Shown piece after piece: positions 8,458-16,397 of a DNA stretch of 64,000 bases. Numbering within the stretch: the stretch's first letter is position 1; the number at the start of each line of letters is the position of its first letter. Where the stretch lies: contig JAKAEP010000003.1 in the NCBI GenBank assembly GCA_021818265.1, positions 50,335-114,334 on the forward strand, in the 5' to 3' direction. A program made the position numbers and the translations under genes. Under the pieces are notes generated by a model. It did no database searches. It was not told the DNA's origin and saw only the letters and a program-made list of their open reading frames with translations. Source of the DNA: Actinomycetes bacterium (lineage in GTDB: Bacteria > Actinomycetota > Acidimicrobiia > Acidimicrobiales > RAAP-2).

Positions 8458-9331
8458 GATCGTCGGGGCGGGCCTCTTGGCCCACGTGCCCACCATCGTC
8501 CTGCCCGACGAGGAGCGCCGGGCCCTCAACCGCGGCCGCGAGAGCACGCTCTTCTCGGGCCTTCACCGGCTGCGCCAGGAGGTCTTCGACGTGCTGGCAC
8601 CCGACCTCGTCGTGGTCTTCGACAGCCACTGGTTCACCACCGTCGAGTTCGTCGTGACCGCGGCCGAGCGGCGCCACGGGTTCTTCACCTCCGAGGAGCT
8701 GCCCCGGGGGATGTCGAGCGTGCCCTACGACGTGAAGGGCGACCCCGCCTTCGCGAAGCTCGTCGGCGAGGTCGCCCTCGCCACGCCCGAGTGCTGGATC
8801 ACCCCCATCGACAACGAGCACCTGCCCATCACCTACGCCACGACGAACTTCCTGGGCTTCCTCCAGGGCGACGAGGCCTGGGTCTCGGTCAGCGTCTGCC
8901 AGACGGCCGAACCCGAGGACTTCGCCACCGTCGGTCGGGTCGTCCGCGAGGCCGTGGACCAGAGCGACCGGCGCGTCGTGCTCATCGCCTCCGGGGCCCT
9001 CAGCCACACGTTCCACCCCCTGCGGCGCCTGCGCGACCACGAGGCGGCCGACGAGGAGCACATCTACTCCGATGCGGCGCGCGAGTGGGACCACCGGGTC
9101 ATCGAGGCCTTCGAGCGCGGCGACCACGCCTTCGTCGTCGACCACCTCGCCGACTTCGCCGCCGTCAAGCCCGAGGGGCGCTTCGGCCACTACCAGATGA
9201 TGGTCGCGGCGCTCGGCGGGCGCGACTGCGTGGCCCCGGGCCGGCTCTACTCGGACTACGAGAACGCGATCGGGACCGGGCAGGTCCACGTCTGGTTCGA
9301 CCGCCCGGCGAACGGCTGGGCGCGCCCGTGA
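8450..9331 (+). CDS. hpaD: 3,4-dihydroxyphenylacetate 2,3-dioxygenase, LigB-type extradiol ring-cleavage enzyme
   Basis: A 293-residue class III extradiol dioxygenase. The iron ligands typical of the LigB fold are seen as His12 in LLAHVPT and His60 in FDSHWF. The conserved GALSHTFHPL region holds further active-site histidines. These enzymes use Fe(II) to open catechols next to the hydroxyls; here the expected substrate is homoprotocatechuate, giving 5-carboxymethyl-2-hydroxymuconate semialdehyde for the preceding dehydrogenase. The start ATG at 8450 sits behind GGAGGGG and overlaps hpaE. A second, distinct LigB-type enzyme occurs at 43568-44407 for protocatechuate. Confidence 0.88.
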   Translation: MGEIVGAGLLAHVPTIVLPDEERRALNRGRESTLFSGLHRLRQEVFDVLAPDLVVVFDSHWFTTVEFVVTAAERRHGFFTSEELPRGMSSVPYDVKGDPAFAKLVGEVALATPECWITPIDNEHLPITYATTNFLGFLQGDEAWVSVSVCQTAEPEDFATVGRVVREAVDQSDRRVVLIASGALSHTFHPLRRLRDHEAADEEHIYSDAAREWDHRVIEAFERGDHAFVVDHLADFAAVKPEGRFGHYQMMVAALGGRDCVAPGRLYSDYENAIGTGQVHVWFDRPANGWARP

Positions 9332-10125
9332 CCGCTCGCGGCCTCCCGTTCCCCCGGACCCCGAGCGGGCGCGCGTCGCTCCTACCGGCACCGCCCTGGC
9401 ACTACTCGGGGGACCTGCTCACCGTCGAGTACCGGACCGACCCCGCGGCCGTCGCGGCCCTCCTGCCCGAGGGCGTGGAGCCGGCCCACGACGACGAGGA
9501 CCCCGGGGCGGTCGCCTTCATCTGGGCCGACTGGCAGAGCTGCGGGGCCGACGGCGCCGAGCTCCTCGACCCGGTGCGCAGCCAGTACCGGGAGGCGTTC
9601 GTCGTGGTGCGCTGCCGCTACCGCGACGCCCTCTACAGCCGGTGCCTCTTCATCTGGGTCGACACCGACTTCGCGCTCGTGCGCGGCCACCTCCAGGGCT
9701 ACCCCAAGAAGCTCGGCTCGATCCACCAGACCCGCCCGGTGAGCGTCGGACGGGCCGGGCCCCGGGTCGGCCCCGGGGGGCGCTTCGGGATGACCCTCGC
9801 CGCGGCCGACCGCCGCCTGGCCCAGGGCACGGTAACCCTCGAGGCCGAGGCGCCGAGCGCCGGGTTCGTGAACGGCCACCCGATGCTGCACCACCGCTAC
9901 CTCCCGCGCATCGAGCTCGACGGCACCGACTCGCTCGAGGAGGTCGTCACGATGGCCGGGGTCGACCTCGAGCTCGGGCCCGCGTGGCGAGGCAGCGCCA
10001 CCCTCGACCTCTTCGACGCGCCCACCGAGGAGCTCGCCTCGATCGCCCCCCGGGAGATCATCGCCGGCTACTACCGCGCCGTCGGCACCACCTTCGCGGG
10101 AGGCACTACCCTCGAGACCCGATGA
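9328..10125 (+). CDS. Acetoacetate-decarboxylase-family protein
   Basis: I start this 265-residue protein at GTG 9328, overlapping the hpaD stop (GTGA). It has the acetoacetate decarboxylase fold signature: HLQGYPKKLG, where the lysine pair Lys127-Lys128 matches the Schiff-base lysine and its pKa-lowering neighbour. GFVNGHPMLHHRYLP and the late AREIIAGYY-like segment (PREIIAGYYRAV) also fit. A beta-keto-acid decarboxylase activity is plausible. The homoprotocatechuate pathway does not obviously need acetoacetate decarboxylation. It may act on a keto-acid intermediate, or work with the 3-hydroxybutyrate dehydrogenase at 3389-4174. Confidence 0.83.
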   Translation: MTARGLPFPRTPSGRASLLPAPPWHYSGDLLTVEYRTDPAAVAALLPEGVEPAHDDEDPGAVAFIWADWQSCGADGAELLDPVRSQYREAFVVVRCRYRDALYSRCLFIWVDTDFALVRGHLQGYPKKLGSIHQTRPVSVGRAGPRVGPGGRFGMTLAAADRRLAQGTVTLEAEAPSAGFVNGHPMLHHRYLPRIELDGTDSLEEVVTMAGVDLELGPAWRGSATLDLFDAPTEELASIAPREIIAGYYRAVGTTFAGGTTLETR

Positions 10126-10652
10126 GCCGGCGGATCGCGAGCAACGAGGCGGCCGTCGTCTCGGGGGCCGAGCGCGACATCCGCGCGCGGCTCGAGGGGC
10201 ACGAGCTCGACTTCACCGCCATGAGCGCCGTCTCGAACATCTACCGCTCGGGGTCAGCGGTGCGCAACCACATGGAGCGCACGGTGCTCTCCGACTACGA
10301 CCTGAGCTGGGTGGCCTTCACGGTCCTGTGGGTGCTGTGGATCTGGGGCGACCAGGAGACCGGCCACGTCGCGGCGGAGGCCGGGGTCACCAAGGGCACC
10401 CTCACCGGGGTGATCAAGACCCTCCAAGGACGGCGACTCATCCGGCGCCTCCCTCACCGTGACGACCGCCGTCGCGTCTCGATCGGCCTCACGCGCTCGG
10501 GTACCCGCCTCATCGAGACGGTCTTCCCCGCTTTCAACCGCCACGAGTCGGTCGCGGTCGCGGGGCTCTCGCGCGCCGAGCAGGACGAGCTCGCGCGGCT
10601 CCTGCGCAAGGTCTTGGCGACGGTGAGCTCGGTCGACGCCACGACGGCGTAG
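10122..10652 (+). CDS. MarR-family transcriptional regulator (HpaR-like)
   Basis: This 176-residue protein is a MarR-type winged-helix regulator. Helix-turn-helix residues lie around HVAAEAGVTKGTLTGVIKTL (helix 3 and 4), and the wing is visible as RLPHRDDRRRVSIGLT. It has an N-terminal extension of some 40 residues before the usual dimer helix. The ATG overlaps the preceding stop (ATGA), so it is the fifth gene of the homoprotocatechuate operon and probably its autoregulated repressor, released by the aromatic acid. HpaR of Enterobacteriaceae is the functional analogue; direct orthology is not established. Confidence 0.88.
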   Translation: MSRRIASNEAAVVSGAERDIRARLEGHELDFTAMSAVSNIYRSGSAVRNHMERTVLSDYDLSWVAFTVLWVLWIWGDQETGHVAAEAGVTKGTLTGVIKTLQGRRLIRRLPHRDDRRRVSIGLTRSGTRLIETVFPAFNRHESVAVAGLSRAEQDELARLLRKVLATVSSVDATTA

Positions 10653-10676
10653 GACTCGCGCGTCGAACGCGAGTCC
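10652..10676 (+). terminator. Probable factor-independent-like hairpin after the homoprotocatechuate operon
   Basis: Directly behind the MarR stop is a perfect 9-bp inverted repeat, GGACTCGCG (10652-10660) and CGCGAGTCC (10668-10676), with a 7-nt loop. No T-run follows. It lies between convergent units (the operon and gcvPB) and could stop transcripts from either side. Confidence 0.6.
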
Positions 10677-10748
10677 CTCACGCCCGCGATCTCCGCACCG
10701 GGATGCGCCCGTTCCCGACCCCGCTTGGAGTCTCCGGACGGGGCGGAT

Positions 10749-12254
10749 TTACTCCCTCGCCGCGTCGGCCGTGGCGATCAGGTGGCGAGCGGCACGGGCC
10801 TCGTCGACGCGCGCGACCGGGGTCGTCTGGGGCGCCCGGTGCAGACCCTCAGGATCGGTCGCGGCGCGCTCGGCGATGCGCTCGATCGCCTGGGCCAGGG
10901 CCTCGAGCGTCTGGGGGCTCTCGGTCTCGGTCGGCTCGAACATGAGCGCCTCGTCCACGATGAGCGGGAAGTAGACGGTGGGCGCGTGGAAGCCCTCCTC
11001 TAAGAGGGCCTTGGCGACGTCGAGGGCCCGCACGCCGTAGGCGTCCTTGAGGGCCGTGGCGCGCAGGGTGCACTCGTGCATGCACATCCGGTCGTGGGCG
11101 GCCGGCAGGATCGCCGCCAGGCGCCGGCGCAGCCAGTTGGCGTTCAGCACGGCGTGCTGGGCCACCCGGGTCAGCCCCTCGGCCCCGTGGACCTGGATGT
11201 AGGCGAGGGCCCGGGCGAGCACCAGCGCGTTGCCGTGCCAGCCGTGGACCCGGCCGATCGAGCGCGACGGCGTCGCCCAGGCGAAGCCCTTACCCTCGCG
11301 CACGGCCCGCGGCCCCGGCAGGAACTCGACCAGGTGCGCCGCGACCGCGACCGGCCCCGCCCCCGGGCCGCCGCCGCCGTGGGGGGTGGCGAAGGTCTTG
11401 TGCAGGTTCATGTGCACGATGTCGAAGCCCATGTCCCCGGGGCGCACGACCCCGAGGATCGCGTTGAGGTTCGCCCCGTCGTAGTAGAGGAGCCCGCCCA
11501 CCTCGTGCACGGCGGCAGCGATGCCCTCGATCTCCTCCTCGAAGAGCCCGAGCGTGTTGGGGTTGGTGAGCATGATGCCCGCGACGTCGGGACCGAGCAC
11601 GCCGCGCAGCGCCTCAAGGTCCACGAGCCCCCGGTCGTTCGAGGGCACCGTCGTCACCTCGTAGCCGCCGAGGGTGACCGAGGCGGGGTTGGTGCCGTGG
11701 GCCGAGTCGGGGATGATGACCCGCCGGCGGGCGTCGCCGCGGCTCTCGTGGTAGGCGCGCATGAGGAGGAGCCCCGTCAGCTCGCCGGCCGCGCCGGCCG
11801 CCGGCTGGAGGGTCGCCGCGGACATCCCCGTGATCGCGCAGAGCCGCTCCTCCAGCTCGACCAGGATCTCCAGCCAGCCCTGGGTGAGGGCGGCCGGCGC
11901 GGCGGGGTGCACGCTCGCGAGCGCGGGGTCGGCCGCCACCGCGTCGCAGAACTTGGGGTTGTACTTCATCGTGCACGAGCCGAGCGGGTACATCCCGAGG
12001 TCGACCGAGAACTGGCGGTGGCTGAGCCGGGTCACGTGGGCCACGAGGTCGCGCTCGGAGACCTCGGCGATCGCCACGGGCACCTCGGCCAGGTGCGCGG
12101 CCGGGACCAGCTCGGCGAGGGGGCGGGCCGGCACCTCGGTCGTGCGCAGCTGGTAGGCGCGGCGCCCGGGCACGGAGATCTCGAAGAGGGTGGGCTCGGC
12201 GTCGCGCCCCATGAGGGGCGCCGACGAGGCCCGCCCGGCGGGGCTCGCGGTCAC
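10749..12254 (-). CDS. gcvPB: Glycine dehydrogenase (decarboxylating) subunit 2, GcvPB
   Basis: This 501-residue protein is the PLP-binding half of the two-subunit P-protein of the glycine cleavage system. The PLP lysine is Lys286 in MNLHKTFATPHGGGGPG. Other family marks are SDSAHGTNPAS-like IPDSAHGTNPASV and LGSCTMKYNPK near the N-terminus. P-protein decarboxylates glycine and passes the aminomethyl group to GcvH. I use GTG 12254, which overlaps the gcvPA stop as GTGA; the first ATG 15 codons on is also possible. It is the last gene of the gcv run on this strand, facing the hpa operon. Confidence 0.92.
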   Translation of the reverse strand: MTASPAGRASSAPLMGRDAEPTLFEISVPGRRAYQLRTTEVPARPLAELVPAAHLAEVPVAIAEVSERDLVAHVTRLSHRQFSVDLGMYPLGSCTMKYNPKFCDAVAADPALASVHPAAPAALTQGWLEILVELEERLCAITGMSAATLQPAAGAAGELTGLLLMRAYHESRGDARRRVIIPDSAHGTNPASVTLGGYEVTTVPSNDRGLVDLEALRGVLGPDVAGIMLTNPNTLGLFEEEIEGIAAAVHEVGGLLYYDGANLNAILGVVRPGDMGFDIVHMNLHKTFATPHGGGGPGAGPVAVAAHLVEFLPGPRAVREGKGFAWATPSRSIGRVHGWHGNALVLARALAYIQVHGAEGLTRVAQHAVLNANWLRRRLAAILPAAHDRMCMHECTLRATALKDAYGVRALDVAKALLEEGFHAPTVYFPLIVDEALMFEPTETESPQTLEALAQAIERIAERAATDPEGLHRAPQTTPVARVDEARAARHLIATADAARE

Positions 12255-13612
12255 TGGAGGGCTCCTCTCATCGCCACGACGTAGCGGTCGATCTCCGCCC
12301 GGGTGCGCCGCTCGGTCACCGCGACGAGCAGCACCTCCTCGGGCGCCTCGATCGAGCGGTCCCCCGGCCCCACCAGCGCGTCCAGGGCGACCCCGGCGAG
12401 GATCCCCTCCTCGGCGAGGCGCGCCACCACCTCGCGGGCCGGACGGCGCAGGCGCAGCGCGAACTCCCGGAAGAAGGGCGCCGGGCTCGCCGGGGCGACG
12501 CCGTCGAGCTTCGTCAGCTCGTCGAAGAGGTAGTGGGCCCCCTGGGCGCAGCGCGTCGCCACCTCGCGCAGGCCCGCCGTCCCGAGCCAGCCCAGCTGCA
12601 CGGCCGCGGCGACGGCCATCAGCGTCTGGTTGGTGCAGACGTTCGAGGTCGCCTTCTCGCGGCGGATGTCCTGCTCGCGCGCGCGCAGCGTGGTGACGTA
12701 GGCGCGGCGGCCCTCGGTGTCGAGCGTCTCGCCGACGATGCGCCCGGGCAGGCGGCGCACCTGGGCCTCGGCGCAGGCGAAGAGACCGAGGTAGGGGCCG
12801 CCGAAGGAGAGCGCCGTGCCGAAGGGCTGGCCCTCCCCCACGAAGACGTCGGCGCCCCACGAGCCGGCCGAGCGCAGCACCCCCGCGGCCACCGGGTCGC
12901 CCGCCACGACGAAGAGGCCCCCGGCCGCCGTGGCGAGGGCCCTCGCCTCGGCGGGGTCCTCGAGGACCCCGAGGTAGTTGGGGTAGGCCACGACGACCGC
13001 GGCGACCCCCTCGGGGTCGACCCCGGACCAGTCGGTGCGCCCCTCGAGGAGGGGCACCTCGACGACCTCGTGGCCGGTGCCGGCGGCGAAGGTGCGCGCG
13101 ACGGCCCGCCAGTGCGGGTGCACCCCCGAGGAGACGAGCATGCGCGAGCGGCCCGTCGCCCCGTGGGCCATGTTGAGCGCCTCGACGAGCGCCGTGGCGC
13201 CGTCGTAGAGGGAGGCGTTGGCGATCGGCAGGCCCGAGAGGCGCGCCACCAGCGTCTGGTACTCGAAGATCGCCTGGAGGACCCCCTGGGCGACCTCGGG
13301 CTGGTACGGGGTGTACGCCGTGACGAACTCGCTGCGCCCGGCGAGGGCCCGCACGACCGGGGGGACCTCGTGGTCGTAGGCCCCGGCGCCGGCGAAGCAG
13401 ACCAGCTCGGCCGCGCGCGCCGCGTTGGCCGCGCCGTAGCCCGCGACGACGGCCGCGGCGTCGGGCTCGGTCATGCCGGCCGGCAGGTCGAGCCCCCCGG
13501 CCAGGCGCACCGCGACCGGGACGTGGGCGTAGAGGCCCTCGAGCGAGTCGACCCCGACGAAGGCGAGCATCGCCTCCACCTCCTCGGGGGTGTGGGGAAG
13601 GTAGTCGGCCAT
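12251..13612 (-). CDS. gcvPA: Glycine dehydrogenase (decarboxylating) subunit 1, GcvPA
   Basis: The 453-residue partner of GcvPB. It begins MADYLPHTPEEVEAML and contains TAYTPYQPEVAQGVLQAIFE, ANASLYDGATALVEA and ATSNVCTNQTLMA, all characteristic of GcvPA. The split P-protein (A plus B) is used by many Gram-positives, archaea and some actinobacteria, in contrast to the fused form of mycobacteria. ATG 13612 is better than the GTG one codon earlier because GGAG then sits five bases upstream. The start overlaps the gcvT stop (TGATG), so the two are translationally coupled. Confidence 0.92.
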   Translation of the reverse strand: MADYLPHTPEEVEAMLAFVGVDSLEGLYAHVPVAVRLAGGLDLPAGMTEPDAAAVVAGYGAANAARAAELVCFAGAGAYDHEVPPVVRALAGRSEFVTAYTPYQPEVAQGVLQAIFEYQTLVARLSGLPIANASLYDGATALVEALNMAHGATGRSRMLVSSGVHPHWRAVARTFAAGTGHEVVEVPLLEGRTDWSGVDPEGVAAVVVAYPNYLGVLEDPAEARALATAAGGLFVVAGDPVAAGVLRSAGSWGADVFVGEGQPFGTALSFGGPYLGLFACAEAQVRRLPGRIVGETLDTEGRRAYVTTLRAREQDIRREKATSNVCTNQTLMAVAAAVQLGWLGTAGLREVATRCAQGAHYLFDELTKLDGVAPASPAPFFREFALRLRRPAREVVARLAEEGILAGVALDALVGPGDRSIEAPEEVLLVAVTERRTRAEIDRYVVAMRGALQ

Positions 13613-14664
13613 CACGACTCCTTGGCGACGAAGGGCAGGGCGACGACGGTGGCCTCCACCTCACGGCCGCGCAGCGCGACCGTGACGGTCTCGCCGACGG
13701 CGAGACCCGGGGTGAGCAGCCCCATCCCGATCCCGCGCTCGAGGACCGGCGAGTAGTTGCCCGAGGACAGAAAGCCCACCGAGCGGCCCTCGGCGAGGAC
13801 CTCGGCCCCCTCGCGCAGGGGCTGGCGGCCCGACGAGGCCAGGCCCACCAGCCGCCGGCGCGGGCCGCTCGCGCGCTCGCGCTCGACGGCCGCCCGGCCC
13901 CGGAAGGTCGGCTTGTTCCAGCCGAGCACCCAGCCGAGGCCCGCCTCGAGGGTCGTCGAGGTCAGCGAGAGCTCGTGGCCGTAGAGGGGCAGCCCGGCCT
14001 CGAGGCGCAGGGTGTCGCGCGCGCCCAGGCCCGCCGGGGTCACCCCGGCCGCCACCAGCGCCCGCCACAGCCCCTCGGCCACCTCGTTGGGGGCCGCGAT
14101 CTCGATGCCGGGCTCGCCGGTGTAACCGGTGCCCGCGACGCGCACCTCGACGCCCCCGTAGTCGAGGCGCGCCACCCGGTTGCGGGCGACCTCGCCGAAG
14201 CGCGGGTCGACCCGTGCCGCGCGCTCGCGCGCGCTCGGCCCCTGCACGGCGAGCACGCTGCGCCCGGCGGTGACGTCGAACCCCGGCAGCGCCGAGAGCA
14301 CCCCGGAGGTGTTCGAGGCGTTGGGCATGACGTCGAAGGAGTCCTCGTCGACCCACCAGACGATGATGTCGTCGACGACGAAGCCGTCCTCGGTGAGCAG
14401 GTGGGTGTACTGGGCCCGGCCCGGGGCGACCTTGGTCAGGTCGTTGGTGAGGGTCGCCTGCAGGGCGTCGAAGGCGCCCGGCCCCTCGCAGCGCACCGTG
14501 CCGAGGTGGCTGACGTCGAAGACCACGGCGTCGCGCCGGCAGGCGAGGTGCTCGGCGAGCGTGCCCGTGGGGTACGCGAGCGGCATCTCCCAGCCGCCGA
14601 AGGGGACCATTTTCGCCCCGAGCTCGACGTGGACGTCGTGGAGGTGGCTGCGGCGCTCGTCCAC
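13612..14664 (-). CDS. gcvT: Aminomethyltransferase (glycine cleavage T-protein)
   Basis: The 350-residue T-protein transfers the methylene group from lipoyl-GcvH to tetrahydrofolate, releasing ammonia. Signature segments are MVPFGGWEMPLAYP, VFDVSHLGTV, AGTGYTGEPGIEI and ARDTLRLEAGLPLYGHEL. The start is GTG 14664, sharing one base with the TAG of the upstream gene; the longer open frame to 14901 would run over that gene in another frame. A normal family length is about 360, so it is complete. It sits between the small nuclease-like gene and gcvPA. Confidence 0.93.
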   Translation of the reverse strand: MDERRSHLHDVHVELGAKMVPFGGWEMPLAYPTGTLAEHLACRRDAVVFDVSHLGTVRCEGPGAFDALQATLTNDLTKVAPGRAQYTHLLTEDGFVVDDIIVWWVDEDSFDVMPNASNTSGVLSALPGFDVTAGRSVLAVQGPSARERAARVDPRFGEVARNRVARLDYGGVEVRVAGTGYTGEPGIEIAAPNEVAEGLWRALVAAGVTPAGLGARDTLRLEAGLPLYGHELSLTSTTLEAGLGWVLGWNKPTFRGRAAVERERASGPRRRLVGLASSGRQPLREGAEVLAEGRSVGFLSSGNYSPVLERGIGMGLLTPGLAVGETVTVALRGREVEATVVALPFVAKES

Positions 14665-15062
14665 TAGGCGGCCGCCTCCAGGGGGGTCGCGAGACGGGCG
14701 ACCTCGAGCAGGCGCTCGAAGTCGCGCCGGTACACCACGACCAGGGGCACCTCGGGGTAGAGGTCGCGGAACCGGCGCACCTTGCGGTTCTTGCGGGTCA
14801 CCAGGCGCTGGGCGAGCACCGTCAGCTCGACGAAGACGCCGGGCCCGGCGAGGTAGAAGTCGGGGCGGAAGGCGCGCGTGGGCGAGCCGTCGGGTCCCCA
14901 CTCGAGCGGGAACTCCACCGGCTCGTAGAGCCAGTCGTGCCCGGACACCGTGAGGAGCCGCGCGAAGAGGGCCTCGGAGGGGTGCGCGAAGGTGCCCTCG
15001 ACCGGGACCGCGGCGCTGGGGTGGCGACGACGGGTGTCCCCGCCACGCTGGGGCGAGCTCAC
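14664..15062 (-). CDS. Small conserved-looking protein, possible PD-(D/E)XK nuclease-like fold
   Basis: I do not recognise a named family with certainty. The 132-residue protein has FAHPSEALFARLLTVSGHDWLYEP, then RPDFYLAGPGVFVELTVL, followed by a basic helix RKNRKVRRFRDLYPEVP and a strand LVVVYRRDFERLL (read with gaps). A helix carrying Glu, a strand with RPDF, and a strand with VELT followed by Lys-rich helix resembles PD-(D/E)XK endonucleases of the Vsr or restriction-like kind, although the usual E-x-K lysine is replaced by Thr. It overlaps the MerR gene upstream (GTGA) and touches gcvT downstream, so it is part of the operon. Confidence 0.6.
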   Translation of the reverse strand: MSSPQRGGDTRRRHPSAAVPVEGTFAHPSEALFARLLTVSGHDWLYEPVEFPLEWGPDGSPTRAFRPDFYLAGPGVFVELTVLAQRLVTRKNRKVRRFRDLYPEVPLVVVYRRDFERLLEVARLATPLEAAA

Positions 15063-15511
15063 GCCGTGACGGCCCCCTTCTCCGACGTCAAGGGCTCGGC
15101 GCCCAGGGTGGTCGAGAGCTCGGCGACCACCGTGGCGAGCGGGACGATGTTGAAGACGCCCTGGCCCCCGCGCAGCAGGTCGACCAGTTCGCCGTCGTCG
15201 TGGGCGAGGACCGAGCCGGCGTCGGAGAGCACCAGGCTCGCGGCGGCCAGGTCGGCCCCGAGCGCGCGGCGCAGGCACTCCACGGCCTGGCGGGCGCGCG
15301 CGAGCGACACCCCGGCGTCGAGGAGGCGCTTGATGACCTTCACCTCGAGGATGTCGGCGTAGGCGTAACGCCGCTTGGAGCCGCTGCCGCGCGCCACGGC
15401 GATCGAGGGGGTGACGAGGCCCGTGCGCGCCCAGTAGTCGAGCTGACGGTAGGTCACGCCGGTGAGCCGGCACACGGTGGGTCCGCTGAATCCGAAGTCG
15501 CTGTCGCCCAT
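15059..15511 (-). CDS. MerR-family transcriptional regulator
   Basis: This 150-residue protein has an N-terminal MerR winged helix: CRLTGVTYRQLDYWARTGLV (residues about 14-33), then KRRYAYADILEVKVIKRLLDAG. A short coiled-coil dimerisation helix and a C-terminal tail follow; no metal-binding cysteines are evident. Its position near gcv genes, together with the FHA, MerR and DUF151 genes at 20.7-22.5 kb, matches the second MerR regulator of the actinobacterial garA neighbourhood (Rv1830-like in mycobacteria). Start ATG 15511 has GGAGGGGGAG upstream. A perfect palindrome lies 38-53 bases before the start and may be its own operator. Confidence 0.87.
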   Translation of the reverse strand: MGDSDFGFSGPTVCRLTGVTYRQLDYWARTGLVTPSIAVARGSGSKRRYAYADILEVKVIKRLLDAGVSLARARQAVECLRRALGADLAAASLVLSDAGSVLAHDDGELVDLLRGGQGVFNIVPLATVVAELSTTLGAEPLTSEKGAVTA

Positions 15512-15548
15512 CTCCCCCTCCCGACCGAGGCACCCGGGAACCGCCCGG

Positions 15549-15564
15549 ACTACACGAGTGTAGT
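15549..15564. promoter_or_regulatory. Perfect 16-bp palindrome upstream of the MerR gene (candidate operator)
   Basis: ACTACAC at 15549-15555 and GTGTAGT at 15558-15564 form a perfect 7-2-7 inverted repeat between the thiG stop and the MerR start. MerR proteins bind such dyads within their promoters, so autoregulation is a reasonable inference. Confidence 0.6.
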
Positions 15565-15574
15565 TAGCCCCGGA

Positions 15575-16354
15575 CTACTCGGCAAACAGGTCGGGTCGCC
15601 CGAGGGCGCTCGTGGAGGCCTCGGCGTAGAGCCGGGGCGGGATCCGCCCGGCCCGTCGGGCCAGCCAGCCGGCCCGCACCGCCGTGGCGACGGCCTCGCC
15701 CATGGCCACGGGGTCGAGGGCGCGGTTGATGGCCGAGGCGGCGAGCACCCCGGCGCAGCCCAGCTCCATGGCGAGCGCCGCGTCCGAGGCCGTCCCCAGC
15801 CCGGCGTCGAGCAGCACCGGCACGCCGACCCGCTCGCAGATCAGGGCCACGGCGTGGGGGTTGCGCACCCCGAGCCCGGAGCCGATGGGCGAGCCCAGGG
15901 GCATCACGGCCACGCAGCCCGCCTGCTCGAGCCGCTGGGCGATCACGAGGTCGTCGTTCGTGTAGGCCCACACCTCGAAACCGTCGGCGACCAGCTCCTC
16001 GGCGGCCGCCAGGGTCTCGACCACGTCGGGCAGCAGCGTGCGGTCGTCGCCGATCACCTCCAGCTTCACCCGGTCGGTCTCGAAGGCCTCGCGGGCGAGC
16101 CGGGCCGTCGCGACGGCCTCGCGGGCGCTGAAACAGCCCGCGGTGTTGGGCAGCAGGGCCACCTTGTTGCGCTCGAGCACGTCGTAGAGGGAGCCCTCGA
16201 CCGACGGGTCGACCCGGCGCAGCGCTACCGTCGCGATGGTGACGTGGGCGGCCTCCAGGGTCGCCTCGAGGACCTCGAGGGACCGGAACCCGCCCGTGCC
16301 GAAGACCAGTCGCGAGTCCGACTCGAACGAGCCGACGGCCAGCAGCTCTTCCAC
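15575..16354 (-). CDS. thiG: Thiazole synthase ThiG
   Basis: The 259-residue TIM-barrel enzyme makes the thiazole phosphate of thiamine from deoxyxylulose 5-phosphate, dehydroglycine and ThiS thiocarboxylate. Lys97 in RVKLEVIGD is the Schiff-base lysine. [30 protein letters not shown] and [20 protein letters not shown] are family hallmarks. No thiS, thiF or thiO is adjacent. The GTG start at 16354 has a TACGCT box at 16362-16367, seven bases upstream, and no Shine-Dalgarno, suggesting a leaderless message. It is divergent from thiD. Confidence 0.95.
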   Translation of the reverse strand: MEELLAVGSFESDSRLVFGTGGFRSLEVLEATLEAAHVTIATVALRRVDPSVEGSLYDVLERNKVALLPNTAGCFSAREAVATARLAREAFETDRVKLEVIGDDRTLLPDVVETLAAAEELVADGFEVWAYTNDDLVIAQRLEQAGCVAVMPLGSPIGSGLGVRNPHAVALICERVGVPVLLDAGLGTASDAALAMELGCAGVLAASAINRALDPVAMGEAVATAVRAGWLARRAGRIPPRLYAEASTSALGRPDLFAE

Positions 16355-16361
16355 CGCGCCC

Positions 16362-16391
16362 AGCGTAGTTCCGCCGTGGCGAAACTAGGGT
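16362..16391. promoter_or_regulatory. Divergent thiG/thiD promoter boxes
   Basis: TACGCT on the minus strand (16362-16367) and TAGGGT on the plus strand (16386-16391) lie seven and six bases before the thiG and thiD start codons. Both are at the distance expected for -10 boxes of leaderless transcripts. I see no THI-box riboswitch in the 43-bp gap, which is too short to hold one. Confidence 0.55.
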
Positions 16392-16397
16392 TGGAGC

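Noticed and set aside
10653-10748. tRNA-like fold in the gap after the MarR gene
   Set aside because: The only strong structure is the 9-bp hairpin; the remaining bases do not form D, anticodon and T arms.
13613-13615. GTG one codon before the chosen gcvPA start
   Set aside because: Its spacing from GGAG is only two bases, versus five for ATG 13612.
16355-16397. TPP riboswitch before the thiamine genes
   Set aside because: The divergent gap is only 43 bp and both genes appear leaderless, leaving no room for the aptamer.
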